Origin: Planococcus sp. MER TA 32b
Lineage (GTDB): Bacteria > Bacillota > Bacilli > Bacillales_A > Planococcaceae
DNA length: 64,000 nt
Assembly (NCBI GenBank): GCA_023715185.1
Contig: JAMCAN010000001.1
Span: 124,001-188,000, forward strand
Reading direction: 5' to 3'
Each line of letters begins with the position of its first letter. The first letter of the stretch is position 1. A program made the position numbers and the translations under genes. The notes beneath the pieces are model-generated. The model ran no database searches and was not told where the DNA came from. It saw only the letters and a program-made list of their open reading frames with translations. Shown here piece by piece: positions 41,557-51,898 of this stretch.

Positions 41557-42579
41557 TTGAAAAAATTACTAGTGCCAATTTCATCTATTCTGCTGACAGG
41601 ACTGCTTTTCGGATGTTCAGAAGACAGTGCGCCCAGTCCGGAGCCGATGGAAGAATCTATTGAAACAGACGAAGCCACAGAAAGCGAAGGGCAAATTCCA
41701 GAACCGGAACCTGCCATACTGAAAGTGGGTTCCCAGCAATTTGAAATCTTCTCTTACTACGACGCATTCGATGAATACGTGGCTTTGGCAAAAGAGCAGC
41801 CGGCTGAACTGGACGATGCTTATGCTCAAACAATTTTTCAGCCATTTCGGCAAAATGCCTTTGGAGAAGAAAGTGTGCTCGAATACATAAATCTTATGAT
41901 CTTTACCCCGCCGCAAGACATCATCCCGCTGCAAAGTTCACTCGAAGCGCTGTCTGATAAAGAAGCCGAGTTCCAATCATCAATCGAAGAGTCGCTCAAA
42001 AAGTCCGCGGAATCGTTGCCTGGCGGCGATAAAACCGTACATGTTTTTCCGGCAAATCCGGCTTTCATCCATGGCGTGAGCCCAGAACTTAATGCAAGAG
42101 GAGTAGCGCTGAATGAAGAAGTAATGATTCTGTTCGTGCACTCAAGTCTTGCGGCAGAAGAGTTGAAACATACCGTATCTCATGAATATTTTCATCTGAT
42201 TGATATGGAAAAAGGAGCCTTTAAGAGTTCAACGGCTGAATCTACACTTCTTGAAGCCACGATGATGGAAGGGAAAGCAGTGGCTTTTTCGCTGCTTAAC
42301 TATCCAGGCATAAACCTGTCGTGGATTTCAAATGAAGACGGCAAGGTTACTGAACAGGCGCGCAATCTATTTATGGAACAAAAAGATTCTGTCGAAATAG
42401 GGGTGTGGGAAGACTTTCTTAACGGAAATCCTGTAAAAGGCATTCCCACTTCTGCCAATTACATCATCGGCCACGAAATCATGCAGAGCTTCCTGGCCAA
42501 CTATCCTGAACTGGATGTCAGTGAATGGCTGGGGATGAGCGCTGAAGAAATATTGACAGGCAGCGATTTTGGAGAGTAA
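41557..42579 (+). CDS. Lipoprotein with DUF2268-type predicted zinc protease domain
   Basis: 340 residues from TTG 41557 (AGGAGAGG six bases upstream). The lipobox LLFGC (C20) follows a typical signal peptide. An acidic linker (about 21-48) leads to a globular domain. HTVSHEYFHLIDME carries HEYFH, the HExxH zinc site, with GHEIM further on. DUF2268 proteins are predicted secreted or surface Zn-dependent proteases; the substrate is unknown. Confidence 0.8.
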   Translation: MKKLLVPISSILLTGLLFGCSEDSAPSPEPMEESIETDEATESEGQIPEPEPAILKVGSQQFEIFSYYDAFDEYVALAKEQPAELDDAYAQTIFQPFRQNAFGEESVLEYINLMIFTPPQDIIPLQSSLEALSDKEAEFQSSIEESLKKSAESLPGGDKTVHVFPANPAFIHGVSPELNARGVALNEEVMILFVHSSLAAEELKHTVSHEYFHLIDMEKGAFKSSTAESTLLEATMMEGKAVAFSLLNYPGINLSWISNEDGKVTEQARNLFMEQKDSVEIGVWEDFLNGNPVKGIPTSANYIIGHEIMQSFLANYPELDVSEWLGMSAEEILTGSDFGE

Positions 42580-42616
42580 GCAACTTAATTTCAATAAACT
42601 CAAAGGAGCCGATAAC

Positions 42617-43681
42617 ATGTTCAACCAAAAACGGATACGCGATTACGGAGTGGTACCCGGACGGCTCCAAACGGGACCGCGCAACGCCATCACCGATGTG
42701 GAAGGTGTAACGGTCGGGCATGTGACGCTCAGTGATGGCAACAGCCAAACAGGTGTGACGGCTATCCTCCCGCATCAGGGGAACATCTTCAAAGAGAAAC
42801 TTATAGCTTCGAGCCACGTCATCAATGGTTTCGGCAAAACGATGGGGACCATTCAGATGCAGGAACTCGGAACATTGGAGACGCCGATTCTTCTGACGAA
42901 TACGCTGTCTGTCGGAACAGCTGCAGATACGCTGACCGATTACATGCTGGAACACAATCCTGAAATTGGCCGCACGACCGGAACGGTGAACGCGGTCATC
43001 GGTGAATGCAATGATATGTTCCTGAACGATATCCGCGCAAAATACGTGAAGCGGGAGCATGTTCTGGAAGCGCTCCAAAACACTTCGTCTGATTTCGCGG
43101 AAGGAGCAGTGGGAGCGGGGACCGGCATGCTGTGCTACTCGCTGAAAGGCGGAATCGGTTCCGCATCCCGGATCATGGAAATGAGCCACGGCAATTACAC
43201 AATCGGCGTACTGGTGCTGTCGAATTTCGGAATTCTCAGCGATCTGCTTGTTCAGGGCAAAGCGGTCGGGCAGGAATTGAAGGAGGCTCTTCTCGAATCC
43301 TGTAAGGAAGAAGACAAAGGCTCTGTCATGATTATCGTCGCAACCGATTTGCCGGTATCCGAACGCCAATTAAACCGGGTACTCAAAAGGGCAGTTACCG
43401 GCCTGTCCAGAACCGGTTCGATCATCACCAACGGCAGCGGTGAAATCGTCATCGGCTTCTCGACCGCTGCCCGCATACCGCACGAAAAACCGGAACAGCT
43501 TCTGCCCATCCCGCAAATCCACGAAGAAGATATGGACACCGCTTTTCGGGCGATAGGCGAAGCGACGGAAGAAGCGGTTTTGAATTCACTTGTAACGGCA
43601 GAGGAAATCATCGGCCGCGATGGCAATAAAAGACCGGCTTTCAAAGATTTGATCGAGAAGTTTGACGTATCGTTAGTGTGA
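42617..43681 (+). CDS. DmpA/P1-family N-terminal-nucleophile aminopeptidase
   Basis: 354 residues from ATG 42617 (AAAGGAG upstream). The family core ITDVEGVTVGHVTL and GAVGAGTGMLCYSLKGGIGS is present. The autocleavage site is the Gly235-Ser236 bond in DKGSVMIIVATDLP; Ser236 becomes the N-terminal nucleophile of the small subunit. DmpA-like enzymes release N-terminal D- or L-amino acids or beta-amino acids. It lies directly after the protease lipoprotein; functional linkage is not shown. Confidence 0.9.
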   Translation: MFNQKRIRDYGVVPGRLQTGPRNAITDVEGVTVGHVTLSDGNSQTGVTAILPHQGNIFKEKLIASSHVINGFGKTMGTIQMQELGTLETPILLTNTLSVGTAADTLTDYMLEHNPEIGRTTGTVNAVIGECNDMFLNDIRAKYVKREHVLEALQNTSSDFAEGAVGAGTGMLCYSLKGGIGSASRIMEMSHGNYTIGVLVLSNFGILSDLLVQGKAVGQELKEALLESCKEEDKGSVMIIVATDLPVSERQLNRVLKRAVTGLSRTGSIITNGSGEIVIGFSTAARIPHEKPEQLLPIPQIHEEDMDTAFRAIGEATEEAVLNSLVTAEEIIGRDGNKRPAFKDLIEKFDVSLV

Positions 43682-43692
43682 GGAGGATTCTC

Positions 43693-44550
43693 ATGAAATG
43701 GACCCAAAACATAATTAAAACAACCCGCGGCGATTTCGAAGTATTAACGAAAGGGGAAGGCCACCCTTTATGCGTCACTCATCATTATTCCGAGTTCAAT
43801 GAAACAGGCGATCCCTTTGCAGATGCTTTTACGAAGACGAACCAAGTGTTTTTGGTCAATCTGAGAGAAGCGGGAAACTCCGCGAAAGCAGATCAGCCGC
43901 ATCAACTAAGCATGCTGGAAACGGTGCTAGATCTGGAGGCGATCCGCGAAGCGCTGGGATTTGATAAATGGGGCTTTGCGGGGCATTCGACCGGCGGTAT
44001 GCTGGGCGTTGTGTATGGCATTTATTTTTCTGAAAAGCTCAGCTTTAATGTAATCGTCGGCGCAGCGGCCAGAGAGTACATGACGTTTTCAAAAAACTGC
44101 ATCTATAACGAACAACACCCTCATTTCGAAAAGATGCAGGAGCTGATGGAAAACCTGAAGCAGGCGGGTTTGTCGGCAGCGGAAAAGAGCAGTCTAAAGA
44201 TAAAGCGCACGAAACTCTCTTTGGCGAATCCGGATAATTATGATGATTATTTTTCGGAAGATATCCGAAAAGAGCTGTCAGCTGTGCGGCTCAATTTCTT
44301 CAGCAGGGAACTGCATGTGTTTGATGTCACCAGAAAACTGGGGCTGATAACAGCGCCGACCTTGATCATGTGCGGAAAGCATGATGTGCAGTGCCCGCTG
44401 GAATACTCGGTGGAGATGGCCGATGGAATACCGAATTCCACTTTGACGATTTTTGAAGACAGCAATCATTATCCGTTTTTAGAAGAAGCGGAACGTTTCA
44501 ATGAAGTCTATCAATCGTTTATCGACCAACTGCTCTCTCCCAAAAACTAA
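43693..44550 (+). CDS. Alpha/beta hydrolase
   Basis: 285 residues from ATG 43693 (GAGGAGG upstream). The nucleophile elbow is GHSTGG with Ser99. The acid is in LIMCGKHDVQCP and the His in FEDSNHYPFLEEAE, giving a full triad. A cap region follows the elbow. It resembles proline iminopeptidase/haloalkane dehalogenase-like hydrolases; the substrate is unknown. It starts 11 bases after the DmpA-type gene, and a peptide-related role is possible. Confidence 0.85.
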   Translation: MKWTQNIIKTTRGDFEVLTKGEGHPLCVTHHYSEFNETGDPFADAFTKTNQVFLVNLREAGNSAKADQPHQLSMLETVLDLEAIREALGFDKWGFAGHSTGGMLGVVYGIYFSEKLSFNVIVGAAAREYMTFSKNCIYNEQHPHFEKMQELMENLKQAGLSAAEKSSLKIKRTKLSLANPDNYDDYFSEDIRKELSAVRLNFFSRELHVFDVTRKLGLITAPTLIMCGKHDVQCPLEYSVEMADGIPNSTLTIFEDSNHYPFLEEAERFNEVYQSFIDQLLSPKN

Positions 44551-44621
44551 TAGACAGGTTTCTTGAACATATAAGTGAATGCTGATATGTTAATTGGAGA
44601 AAAAGGAAAGAGGTATATTAT

Positions 44622-45041
44622 ATGACGAAAAAAACATTGTACTTCCTATGCACAGGAAATTCGTGCCGCAGCCAGATGGCGGAAGGCTGGGGGAAACAGA
44701 TTCTTGGCGACGAATGGCAAGTCTTGAGCGCGGGAATTGAAGCGCACGGCTTGAACCCGAACGCGGTGAAGGCGATGAACGAAGTGGATATCGATATTTC
44801 TGAGCAGACATCAGATATCATCGATACTGAAATCTTGAATAACGCGGATTTCGTCGTGACTTTATGCGGCGATGCGGCCGATAAATGCCCGATGACACCG
44901 CCGCATGTGAAGCGCGATCACTGGGGCTTTACTGATCCGGCAAAAGCGGAAGGCACGGAAGAAGAGAAGTGGACGGTATTCCAGAATGTCCGCGATGAAA
45001 TCGGCGAGCGCATCCGCGAATTCGCTGAAACAGGAAAGTAA
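44622..45041 (+). CDS. arsC: Thioredoxin-coupled arsenate reductase
   Basis: 139 residues. The low-molecular-weight phosphatase loop is [13 protein letters not shown] with C10, C15 and R16; the redox pair C82 and C89 lies in [11 protein letters not shown]. These are the positions known in S. aureus and B. subtilis ArsC. It reduces arsenate to arsenite by the C10-C82-C89 relay. No ArsR or ArsB is adjacent, so it is a solitary copy. GAAAGAGG precedes the ATG, and a terminator follows. Confidence 0.93.
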   Translation: MTKKTLYFLCTGNSCRSQMAEGWGKQILGDEWQVLSAGIEAHGLNPNAVKAMNEVDIDISEQTSDIIDTEILNNADFVVTLCGDAADKCPMTPPHVKRDHWGFTDPAKAEGTEEEKWTVFQNVRDEIGERIREFAETGK

Positions 45042-45058
45042 TCGCATTATAGAACTGT

Positions 45059-45107
45059 AAAAAGGAAGAGCAGCTGGGTGGTAACCAAGCTGCTCTTCCT
45101 TTTATAA
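45059..45107 (+). terminator. Bidirectional terminator between arsC and the GAF-STAS gene
   Basis: AAAAGGAAGAGCAGCTTGG-type arms (one strand AGGAAGAGCAGCTGGGT, the other ACCAAGCTGCTCTTCCT) form a long hairpin with T-runs on both strands. Confidence 0.92.
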
Positions 45108-45117
45108 TTTCAAAATT

Positions 45118-45963
45118 TTATTTCTCCAGCGTATATCCGATTTTATTCAACGCCGATTCGATATCCATGACATATTCCGTTTGCAGGTCCGTCAGATGGT
45201 CGCGGACTTCCTGCATTTTCACAAGCCACGGCGGCAGTCCGGTCATCATGACTTTGATGCCCATGATATTCAAACCGAGCACCAGGTTCTTCAGAATATC
45301 CGGAAAGCGGTTTTCAAGCAGGACGATTTGCGACAGGTCGATGATGAAAGAATGGCTGCCGTTTTTGGCCGCATAGCTTAATGTATCTTCCAGAATCTTT
45401 TGGGACCGATCTTCGTTGATATTGCCTTGCAGCGAAAGAATCGCGAGCCCTTTTTTGATCGGGATGATCGGGACGCTCAACAATTCAATATCTGCTATCG
45501 TGTTATCCAGGTGGATGATATAGGAGAGTACTTCGGCCATCTTCTTCAGAAAATGGATATCGTCCTCGCTGAATTCTTTTTCCTCTTTGTCCATGACACA
45601 TAAGGTGCCGAATACGTTTCCATAAAAATCACGCAGGGTCACCCCTAAAAATCCTTTGACTTCAAGCTGCTCAGTCACTTCCAGATCTTTTGTCAGGGTG
45701 AATGAACCGAGGTTATTCGTATGCATCGCTTCTTCGTCGCTTTGGATGATCAGGCGGCAGTAAGTTCCGTCATAATCGACTTGATAGCCTTCAGGAATAA
45801 TATAATGATCTCTATTGAACGAACTGATGACTTCCATCGCTTTGGGTCCTCGCTGGGTAACATAAGCAGTATTTACCTCCAGCTCTTCGCTGATCACTTC
45901 AAACAGTTTATAGGAAACTGCTTTCAATGACTCATGAGTGGAGATTCTTTTCGTTTCGGGCAT
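45118..45963 (-). CDS. GAF-STAS domain protein (RsbR-like regulator)
   Basis: 281 residues. A GAF sensor domain covers about residues 15-150 (GFLGVTLRDFYGNVFGTLCV is typical), and a STAS domain covers about 165-280 (AILSLQGNINEDRSQKILED, then SFIIDLSQIVLLENRF). The position phosphorylated in RsbR/RsbS-type STAS domains (D-x-S/T) is changed: IDLSQIVLLEN has Ser but not the usual DTA context. It may respond to a small ligand or light-like signal and act in the general stress pathway. GAGGAGGAA precedes the ATG. Confidence 0.8.
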   Translation of the reverse strand: MPETKRISTHESLKAVSYKLFEVISEELEVNTAYVTQRGPKAMEVISSFNRDHYIIPEGYQVDYDGTYCRLIIQSDEEAMHTNNLGSFTLTKDLEVTEQLEVKGFLGVTLRDFYGNVFGTLCVMDKEEKEFSEDDIHFLKKMAEVLSYIIHLDNTIADIELLSVPIIPIKKGLAILSLQGNINEDRSQKILEDTLSYAAKNGSHSFIIDLSQIVLLENRFPDILKNLVLGLNIMGIKVMMTGLPPWLVKMQEVRDHLTDLQTEYVMDIESALNKIGYTLEK

Positions 45964-46204
45964 GTATCGACTTCCTCCTCATTCTCAAAGGCTCTTTGCA
46001 GAACTTTTCGATTTGTCTATCTTTAACCCTATAGGAAATGTGTTTTAACGGTCAAGGCAAAGGGCGCACTTTATACTAGAGCCTTCCCTCGAACTGCTAT
46101 AGACTGGATAGAGAAGAGATTTCTTTTTTGGATGGCCTGCACTAAAACAGGTGAGGCTTTCTTTTTAAATAAACAGCGAATGGATTTCGAAAGGGGATAT
46201 TCCG

Positions 46205-48139
46205 ATGATGGATTCAAAATACCTGGATTTATTGGCGCAGAAATACGATAGCGAGGAAAAAGTGGCGACTGAAATCATCAATCTTGAAGCGATTCTGGAT
46301 CTGCCGAAAGGGACGGAGCATTTTGTCAGTGATTTGCACGGCGAGTATCAGGCATTCCAGCATGTGCTGCGCAACGGTTCCGGTAACGTGAAAGTGAAAA
46401 TCAGGGATCTGTTCAAGGAAGAATTGCAAGAGAAGGAACTGAACGAATTTGCCACACTGGTTTACTATCCGGAAGAGAAACTGCAATTGATCAAAAGCAA
46501 TTTCAGCAGCAAGCAGGAGCTGCGGGAATGGTATATAGAAATCTTCGAGCGCATGCTGAAGCTGGTAGCGTACGCTTCGTCGAAATATACCCGCTCGAAA
46601 TTGCGCCGTGCGCTGCCGAAGCAATTCGCCTACATCATCGAAGAATTGCTGTACAAGACCGATGAATTCACGAATAAAAAGGAATATTACGCGAAAATGG
46701 TCGATCAGGTCATCGCTCTTGGACAGGCAGATAAGCTGATCATCGGGCTCGCTTATACGACGCAGCGACTGGTGGTCGACCATCTGCATGTAGTCGGCGA
46801 TATTTACGACCGCGGACCGGACCCGCATAAAATCGTCGATACATTGATCGATTACCATTCCGTCGATATCCAATGGGGCAACCATGATGCATTATGGATC
46901 GGAGCGTTTGCCGGCTCGAAAGTGTGCCTGGCGAATATCATCCGGATTTGTGCACGTTATAATAACCTGGACATTATTGAAGATGTTTACGGCATCAACC
47001 TCCGTCCGCTGCTGAATCTTGCGGAAAAATATTACGATGACAACCCTGTTTTCCGGCCGAAACGGATTTCGGATGAAACACTGACGGAGCAGGAACAACT
47101 GCAGATCACCAAGATCCATCAGGCAATTTCGATGATTCAATTCAAATTGGAAAGTCCGATTATCAAGCGCCGCCCGTGCTTTGAAATGGAAGACCGGCTG
47201 CTGCTTGAGAAAGTGGATTACGTGAACAAAACGGCGACGATCCACGGCATAACCTATACGCTCGAAAACACCTGCTTCGCGACGGTTGATCCGGAACAGC
47301 CTGACCGTTTATTGGAAGAAGAGCAGCAAGTGATGGACAAATTGCTGTTTTCAATCCAGCATTCCGAGAAACTTGCGCGCCATATGAACTTCCTGATGAA
47401 AAAAGGCAGCCTTTATTTGCAGTACAATGGCAATCTGCTGATCCACGGATGCATCCCGCTGGAGGAAAACGGCGACATGAAGAAAATGGAGATTGAAGGC
47501 AAAAGCTATGCAGGGCGTGACTTGCTGGACGTCTTTGAACATTATCTCCGCCATGCTTTCGCCAACCCTGACGAAACGGATGACTTTGCGACGGACATGG
47601 TGTGGTACCTGTGGACCGGCGAAAATTCTTCGTTATTCGGCAAGCGTGAAATGACGACATTTGAACGTTACTTCATTAAAGAAAAAGAAACGCATAAGGA
47701 ACGTAAAAATCCTTATTATTATTTGCGGGAAGATGAGGAAATGTGCGGCAAGATGCTCGCTGAATTCGACCTCGATCCGGAACATGGCCGCATCATCAAC
47801 GGTCATACACCGGTGAAGGAAATCGACGGCGAGAATCCGATCAAAGCCAACGGCAAAATGATCGTCATCGACGGCGGCTTCTCGAAAGCTTACCAATCGA
47901 CGACAGGCATCGCCGGCTATACACTCCTGTACAATTCCTACGGCATGCAGCTCGTCGCCCACCAAAAGTTCAATTCAAAAGAAGAAGTGCTGAGCAATGG
48001 AACCGACGTCCTTTCCGTGAAACGATTGGTGGATAAGGAATTGGAACGCAAAAAGGTGCGGGAAACGAATATTGGTGAGAAGCTGTCACAGGAAATCGCG
48101 AATTTGAATTCGCTGCGGAAACACCGGTATATGGATTAA
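46205..48139 (+). CDS. fbp: Fructose-1,6-bisphosphatase class III
   Basis: 644 residues. Metallophosphoesterase-like core motifs are [35 protein letters not shown] and NGHTPVKE. A long all-helical insert separates them. Length and sequence match the Firmicutes class III enzyme (B. subtilis Fbp, 671 aa). It converts fructose-1,6-bisphosphate to fructose-6-phosphate in gluconeogenesis, with Mn2+. AAGGGGAT is seven bases before ATG 46205. It is followed by a terminator, monocistronic. Confidence 0.96.
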   Translation: MMDSKYLDLLAQKYDSEEKVATEIINLEAILDLPKGTEHFVSDLHGEYQAFQHVLRNGSGNVKVKIRDLFKEELQEKELNEFATLVYYPEEKLQLIKSNFSSKQELREWYIEIFERMLKLVAYASSKYTRSKLRRALPKQFAYIIEELLYKTDEFTNKKEYYAKMVDQVIALGQADKLIIGLAYTTQRLVVDHLHVVGDIYDRGPDPHKIVDTLIDYHSVDIQWGNHDALWIGAFAGSKVCLANIIRICARYNNLDIIEDVYGINLRPLLNLAEKYYDDNPVFRPKRISDETLTEQEQLQITKIHQAISMIQFKLESPIIKRRPCFEMEDRLLLEKVDYVNKTATIHGITYTLENTCFATVDPEQPDRLLEEEQQVMDKLLFSIQHSEKLARHMNFLMKKGSLYLQYNGNLLIHGCIPLEENGDMKKMEIEGKSYAGRDLLDVFEHYLRHAFANPDETDDFATDMVWYLWTGENSSLFGKREMTTFERYFIKEKETHKERKNPYYYLREDEEMCGKMLAEFDLDPEHGRIINGHTPVKEIDGENPIKANGKMIVIDGGFSKAYQSTTGIAGYTLLYNSYGMQLVAHQKFNSKEEVLSNGTDVLSVKRLVDKELERKKVRETNIGEKLSQEIANLNSLRKHRYMD

Positions 48140-48161
48140 CCGTTTTAGCGGAATAATTGGA

Positions 48162-48205
48162 GACGGCCCCGGACATATTGTCAGTGTACGGGGCCGATTT
48201 TTATT
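48162..48205 (+). terminator. Terminator of fbp
   Basis: CGGCCCCG and CGGGGCCG pair around a 17-base loop, with a T-run. Confidence 0.85.
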
Positions 48206-48246
48206 TTATGAGCAACTGTGTTGACCACCCTTCACTAATCATTTAT

Positions 48247-48266
48247 GATACGGGTATAGGGTATAT
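48247..48266. promoter_or_regulatory. CsoR operator before csoR
   Basis: ATACGGGTATAGGGTAT: ATAC-N9-GTAT with G-rich centre, 19 bases before the csoR ATG. It matches the ATACCC...GGGTAT pattern of CsoR sites on the complementary reading. Confidence 0.75.
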
Positions 48267-48285
48267 TGAATCGGGAGGTTCAGAT

Positions 48286-48573
48286 ATGGAAACTACAATG
48301 AAATCGACAGTACAGCCAAACAAACAGCAGCTTTTAAACCGGTTGAAACGGATTGAAGGTCAGGTTCGCGGCGTCCATCAAATGGTTGAGAACGACCGCT
48401 ATTGTGTAGACATCCTCCATCAGGTCAGCGCGATCCAGTCGGCCATGAACAAAGTGTCGCTGGCTTTATTGGAAGATCATACACATCACTGCGTCGCAAA
48501 AGCGATCAAGGACAATAAAGGCGAAGAGGCAATCAACGAGCTGATGGACGTCATGAAGACGATGACAAAGTAA
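48286..48573 (+). CDS. csoR: Copper-sensing repressor CsoR
   Basis: 95 residues from ATG 48286 (GGGAGG seven bases upstream). All-helical DUF156 core: LLNRLKRIEGQVRGVHQMVE. Cu(I) ligands are C40, H65 and C69, the CsoR C-x24-H-x3-C arrangement. Apo-CsoR represses copZA; Cu(I) releases it. Its own promoter holds an operator copy. A longer open frame upstream has no ribosome site and overlaps the fbp terminator. Confidence 0.94.
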   Translation: METTMKSTVQPNKQQLLNRLKRIEGQVRGVHQMVENDRYCVDILHQVSAIQSAMNKVSLALLEDHTHHCVAKAIKDNKGEEAINELMDVMKTMTK

Positions 48574-48593
48574 CAGAGGAAACAAAAAGCTTG

Positions 48594-48614
48594 TTATACC
48601 CTATGAAGGTATAT
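48594..48614. promoter_or_regulatory. CsoR operator before copZ
   Basis: TATACCCTATGAAGGTATA: ATAC-N9-GTAT, close to the B. subtilis copZA operator ATACCCTATAGGGGTAT. It lies 37 bases before copZ. Confidence 0.85.
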
Positions 48615-48650
48615 TAATCTGAAGGAAATATAATATTAGGAGGAATTACA

Positions 48651-48854
48651 ATGAATGAAACATTAAAAGTAGAAGGTATGTCTTGCGCACATTGCGTAAA
48701 TGCAGTTGAATCGAGCGTGGGCGAACTTCAAGGCGTTTCAACAGTAAAAGTGGATCTTGAAAGCGGCCAGGTTGCCGTAAATTACGATGACAGCAAAACA
48801 TCACTTGGCGAAATCAAGGAAACAATCGAAGACCAGGGATATGACGTAGTATAA
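48651..48854 (+). CDS. copZ: Copper chaperone CopZ
   Basis: 67 residues, a single HMA domain. The Cu(I) motif is GMSCAHCVNAVESSV (M-x-C-x-x-C) at residues 10-15. It delivers Cu(I) to CopA and carries Cu to CsoR. AGGAGGA precedes the ATG. A small hairpin (GGTGC...GCACT) lies between copZ and copA and could reduce read-through. Confidence 0.96.
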   Translation: MNETLKVEGMSCAHCVNAVESSVGELQGVSTVKVDLESGQVAVNYDDSKTSLGEIKETIEDQGYDVV

Positions 48855-48889
48855 GGGTGCTTTTTCAGCACTCTTCTCTTTTAAGTGAA

Positions 48890-48909
48890 ATATACCCCCA
48901 TATAGTATA
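48890..48909. promoter_or_regulatory. CsoR operator before copA
   Basis: ATACCCCCATATAGTAT: ATAC-N9-GTAT, directly upstream of the copA ribosome site. A third site in the same operon suggests copA may also have its own promoter. Confidence 0.75.
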
Positions 48910-48926
48910 GGGAGGAGGAGAGAATT

Positions 48927-51356
48927 ATGGCGACAGCAACAAAAGAAACAACCAAAGAAGCGAACTTTCAAATCACAGGGATGACCTGTGCTGCCTGTGC
49001 GACCCGCATCGAAAAAGGGCTGAACAAAATGGATGGCGTCGAAAAGGCAAGTGTCAATCTGGCGCTTGAAAAATCGTCGATCCAGTACGATTCCGGTAAG
49101 CTCACTGAAGCGGATTTTGAAAAGAAAATCGATGCGCTCGGTTACGGGGTCGTCAAACAGAAAGCGGAGTTTGATATTACCGGTATGACGTGTGCGGCTT
49201 GCTCGACCCGCGTTGAAAAAGGGTTGAACAAACTGGGTGGTGTCACGGCGGCTAACGTCAATCTGGCGCTTGAAAAAGCGACGATTGAATTCAATCCGTC
49301 CGAAGTGACGGTTGGCGACATCATCGCGAAAGTGGAAAAACTGGGTTACGGCGCTCATCAGCACCAGGAAGAAACGGAAAAAGTGAATTACCGTGAAAAA
49401 GCCATCCAGGAGCAGAAATGGAAGTTCATTGCGTCAGCCATTCTGTCTCTGCCTTTACTGTGGACGATGGTGGGCCACTTTTCCTTTACTTCATTTTTAT
49501 ACGTTCCGGAAATTTTGATGAATCCGTGGGTTCAGATGCTGCTGGCGACTCCGGTGCAATTCATCATCGGGAAGCAGTTCTATGTCGGAGCTTATAAAGC
49601 GCTTCGCAACGGCAGCGCCAATATGGATGTGCTGGTCGCGATGGGGACATCGGCGGCTTACTTCTACAGCGTCTACCAGGCGATCATTCACGCCGGTTCG
49701 CCTCACGCAGCGCATCTGTATTTTGAAACCAGTGCGGTTTTGATTACTTTGATCGTATTGGGTAAATTATTCGAAGCGAAAGCGAAAGGCCGTTCATCTG
49801 AAGCGATCAAGAAACTGATGGGACTTCAGGCGAAAACGGCTGTCGTGCTGCGCGGCGGCGTCGAAACGGTAGTGCCACTTGAAGAAGTTGTGATTGACGA
49901 CACCATCTTCGTTAAACCCGGCGAAAAAATTCCGGTGGACGGCGAAGTGCTCGAAGGAACCACGGCAGTCGATGAATCGATGCTGACGGGTGAAAGTTTG
50001 CCGGTCGATAAAGCGGCAGGCGATCTGCTCTACGGTTCAACGATCAACAGCAATGGTTCGATCCAAATGAAAGCGACGAAAGTGGGACGCGATACTGCGC
50101 TCGCGCAAATCATCAAAGTGGTGGAAGACGCGCAGGGAACAAAAGCGCCGATCCAGCGAATGGCGGATAAGATTTCCGGCATCTTCGTTCCGATTGTTGT
50201 CGGCATCGCGTTAGTGACGTTCCTCGTGTGGTATTTCCTTGTCGACCCGGGCAATTTCACACCGGCGCTTGAAGTGCTGATTGCGGTATTGGTCATTGCC
50301 TGCCCATGTGCGCTAGGCCTTGCAACACCGACTTCCATTATGGCGGGCTCCGGCCGGTCAGCGGAAATGGGCGTCTTGTTCAAAGGCGGTGAACATTTGG
50401 AGCAGACTCAAAGCATCGATACAGTTGTTGTCGATAAAACGGGTACGGTCACGCACGGCAAACCGGTGTTGACGGATGTTAAGCTGGCTGATGGCCAAGA
50501 CGAAGAACACGTTCTTTCATTGGTCGGTGCAGCTGAGAAGCAATCCGAACACCCACTCGCGCAAGCAATTGTGGAGGGGATCCAGGAAAAAGGCATCGAA
50601 CTTGGCAAAGTGCAATTTTTCGAAGCGATTCCGGGATACGGCGTTCAAGCAACCGTATCAGGGCAAGGTGTTCTGGTTGGAACGCGTAAACTCATGCAGC
50701 AATACGGTATCGACGTATCAGCGGTTCTGCCTGAAATGGAAGCGTTGGAAAGTGACGGCAAAACAGCAATGCTCGCTGCTGTTAACGGACAGTATGCCGG
50801 ATTGGTGGCTGTTGCGGATACGATTAAAGACACTTCGCGCGGAGCGATTGCACGCCTTCAGAAAATGGGGATCCATGTGATCATGATGACAGGCGACAAC
50901 GAGCGGACCGCGCAGGCGATCGGCAAAGAAGTCGGCGTCGACGCGGTGATTTCGGAAGTGCTTCCGGAAGGCAAAGCGGACGAAGTGAAGAAATTACAGC
51001 AGCAAGGCAAGAAAGTGGCGATGGTCGGTGATGGCATCAACGACGCGCCGGCACTTGCGACAGCTGACATCGGCATGGCCATCGGTACAGGTACAGACGT
51101 CGCGATGGAAGCGGCGGACATCACTTTGATCCGCGGCGATTTGAACAGCATTGCGGACGCGATCATCATGAGCCGCAAAACGATGCGCAACATCAAGCAG
51201 AACCTCTTCTGGGCATTCGCTTACAACACAGTGGGCATCCCGATTGCCGCCATTGGCTTGCTGGCGCCATGGGTAGCGGGAGCCGCGATGGCTTTCAGTT
51301 CCGTGTCGGTCGTTCTGAACTCCTTGCGTCTGCAGAGAGTGAAATTGGATAAGTAA
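48927..51356 (+). CDS. copA: Copper-exporting P1B-type ATPase CopA
   Basis: 809 residues. Two N-terminal HMA domains carry [10 protein letters not shown] and [10 protein letters not shown]. Eight membrane helices follow. The ion-channel motif is CPCAL, the actuator TGES, the phosphorylation site DKTGT, then SEHPLA and GDGIND. It exports Cu(I) to the outside. GGAGGAGGAG precedes the ATG. A terminator follows, and two repeat arrays lie beyond it. Confidence 0.97.
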   Translation: MATATKETTKEANFQITGMTCAACATRIEKGLNKMDGVEKASVNLALEKSSIQYDSGKLTEADFEKKIDALGYGVVKQKAEFDITGMTCAACSTRVEKGLNKLGGVTAANVNLALEKATIEFNPSEVTVGDIIAKVEKLGYGAHQHQEETEKVNYREKAIQEQKWKFIASAILSLPLLWTMVGHFSFTSFLYVPEILMNPWVQMLLATPVQFIIGKQFYVGAYKALRNGSANMDVLVAMGTSAAYFYSVYQAIIHAGSPHAAHLYFETSAVLITLIVLGKLFEAKAKGRSSEAIKKLMGLQAKTAVVLRGGVETVVPLEEVVIDDTIFVKPGEKIPVDGEVLEGTTAVDESMLTGESLPVDKAAGDLLYGSTINSNGSIQMKATKVGRDTALAQIIKVVEDAQGTKAPIQRMADKISGIFVPIVVGIALVTFLVWYFLVDPGNFTPALEVLIAVLVIACPCALGLATPTSIMAGSGRSAEMGVLFKGGEHLEQTQSIDTVVVDKTGTVTHGKPVLTDVKLADGQDEEHVLSLVGAAEKQSEHPLAQAIVEGIQEKGIELGKVQFFEAIPGYGVQATVSGQGVLVGTRKLMQQYGIDVSAVLPEMEALESDGKTAMLAAVNGQYAGLVAVADTIKDTSRGAIARLQKMGIHVIMMTGDNERTAQAIGKEVGVDAVISEVLPEGKADEVKKLQQQGKKVAMVGDGINDAPALATADIGMAIGTGTDVAMEAADITLIRGDLNSIADAIIMSRKTMRNIKQNLFWAFAYNTVGIPIAAIGLLAPWVAGAAMAFSSVSVVLNSLRLQRVKLDK

Positions 51357-51388
51357 ATTATTTCGAAAGCAATAAAATATGGAAGTTT

Positions 51389-51425
51389 CAAGCGCCTTCC
51401 GGGGAAATCCGGAGGGCGCTTTTTG
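51389..51425 (+). terminator. Terminator of copA
   Basis: AGCGCCTTCCGG and CCGGAGGGCGCT pair around GGAAAT, with five T. Confidence 0.9.
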
Positions 51426-51480
51426 TTTTTGGGGAGTGGGGTGTTGGGATGGGAGCTGATCGAGGGTGCGTGAAAAGTGA

Positions 51481-51560
51481 GTTGGGCATAAATAGGACGA
51501 AGTTGGGCATAAAACAGTCGAAGTTGGGCATATTTCGACCAAAGTTGGGCATAAAAAAGT
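51481..51560 (-). repeat. Phased 21-bp array, four units (flavour GTTGGGCATAAA)
   Basis: GTTGGGCATA cores start at 51481, 51502, 51523 and 51544, exactly 21 bp apart. On the other strand this reads TATGCCCAAC, as at 15447. With the next array it fills the gene-free stretch 51426-51898. Confidence 0.92.
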
Positions 51561-51654
51561 CTGGCGCAAATTCGGGCAAGTTGGCCACACGAAAAATAGC
51601 ATTTTTCATTCATTTCGGATAAAAATAAGAGGCGCCGAATCGTGGAAAAAGCGA

Positions 51655-51711
51655 GTTGGGAGTAAATGAGGCGAAGTTGGGAGTAAACCGACCAAAGTTG
51701 GGAATAAAAAA
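51655..51711 (-). repeat. Phased 21-bp array, three units (flavour GTTGGGAGTAAA)
   Basis: GTTGGG[A/G][G/A]TAAA cores start at 51655, 51676 and 51697, exactly 21 bp apart. It differs from the array 100 bases upstream by one or two bases of the core. A GCTTTTCGC-AG-GCGAAAAGC hairpin at 51763-51782 follows. Confidence 0.88.
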
Positions 51712-51898
51712 ATTTCCGCCTAAATCCAGCAGACCAACCCCAAGCCCAAAAGACAAATGGATGCTTTTCGCAGGCGAAAAGCGAAAAACCACTCTGGTTA
51801 ATATTCCTTTATTAGCTGGAGCGCTGTTGGCGAAAGGACAAAAGGCCATTCGACCGCTGCAAATCCATTATGTTACAGTATATGGAAGGGGTGAGGAT

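Noticed and set aside
48157-48285. N-terminal extension of CsoR
   Set aside because: It would begin within the fbp terminator without a ribosome site, and CsoR proteins start where ATG 48286 lies.
51480-51850. Repeat-rich peptides read across the 21-bp arrays (a seven-residue periodic protein)
   Set aside because: A 21-bp period keeps a frame by arithmetic alone. There is no ribosome site, and sister arrays have a 20-bp period, which cannot code a repeat protein.
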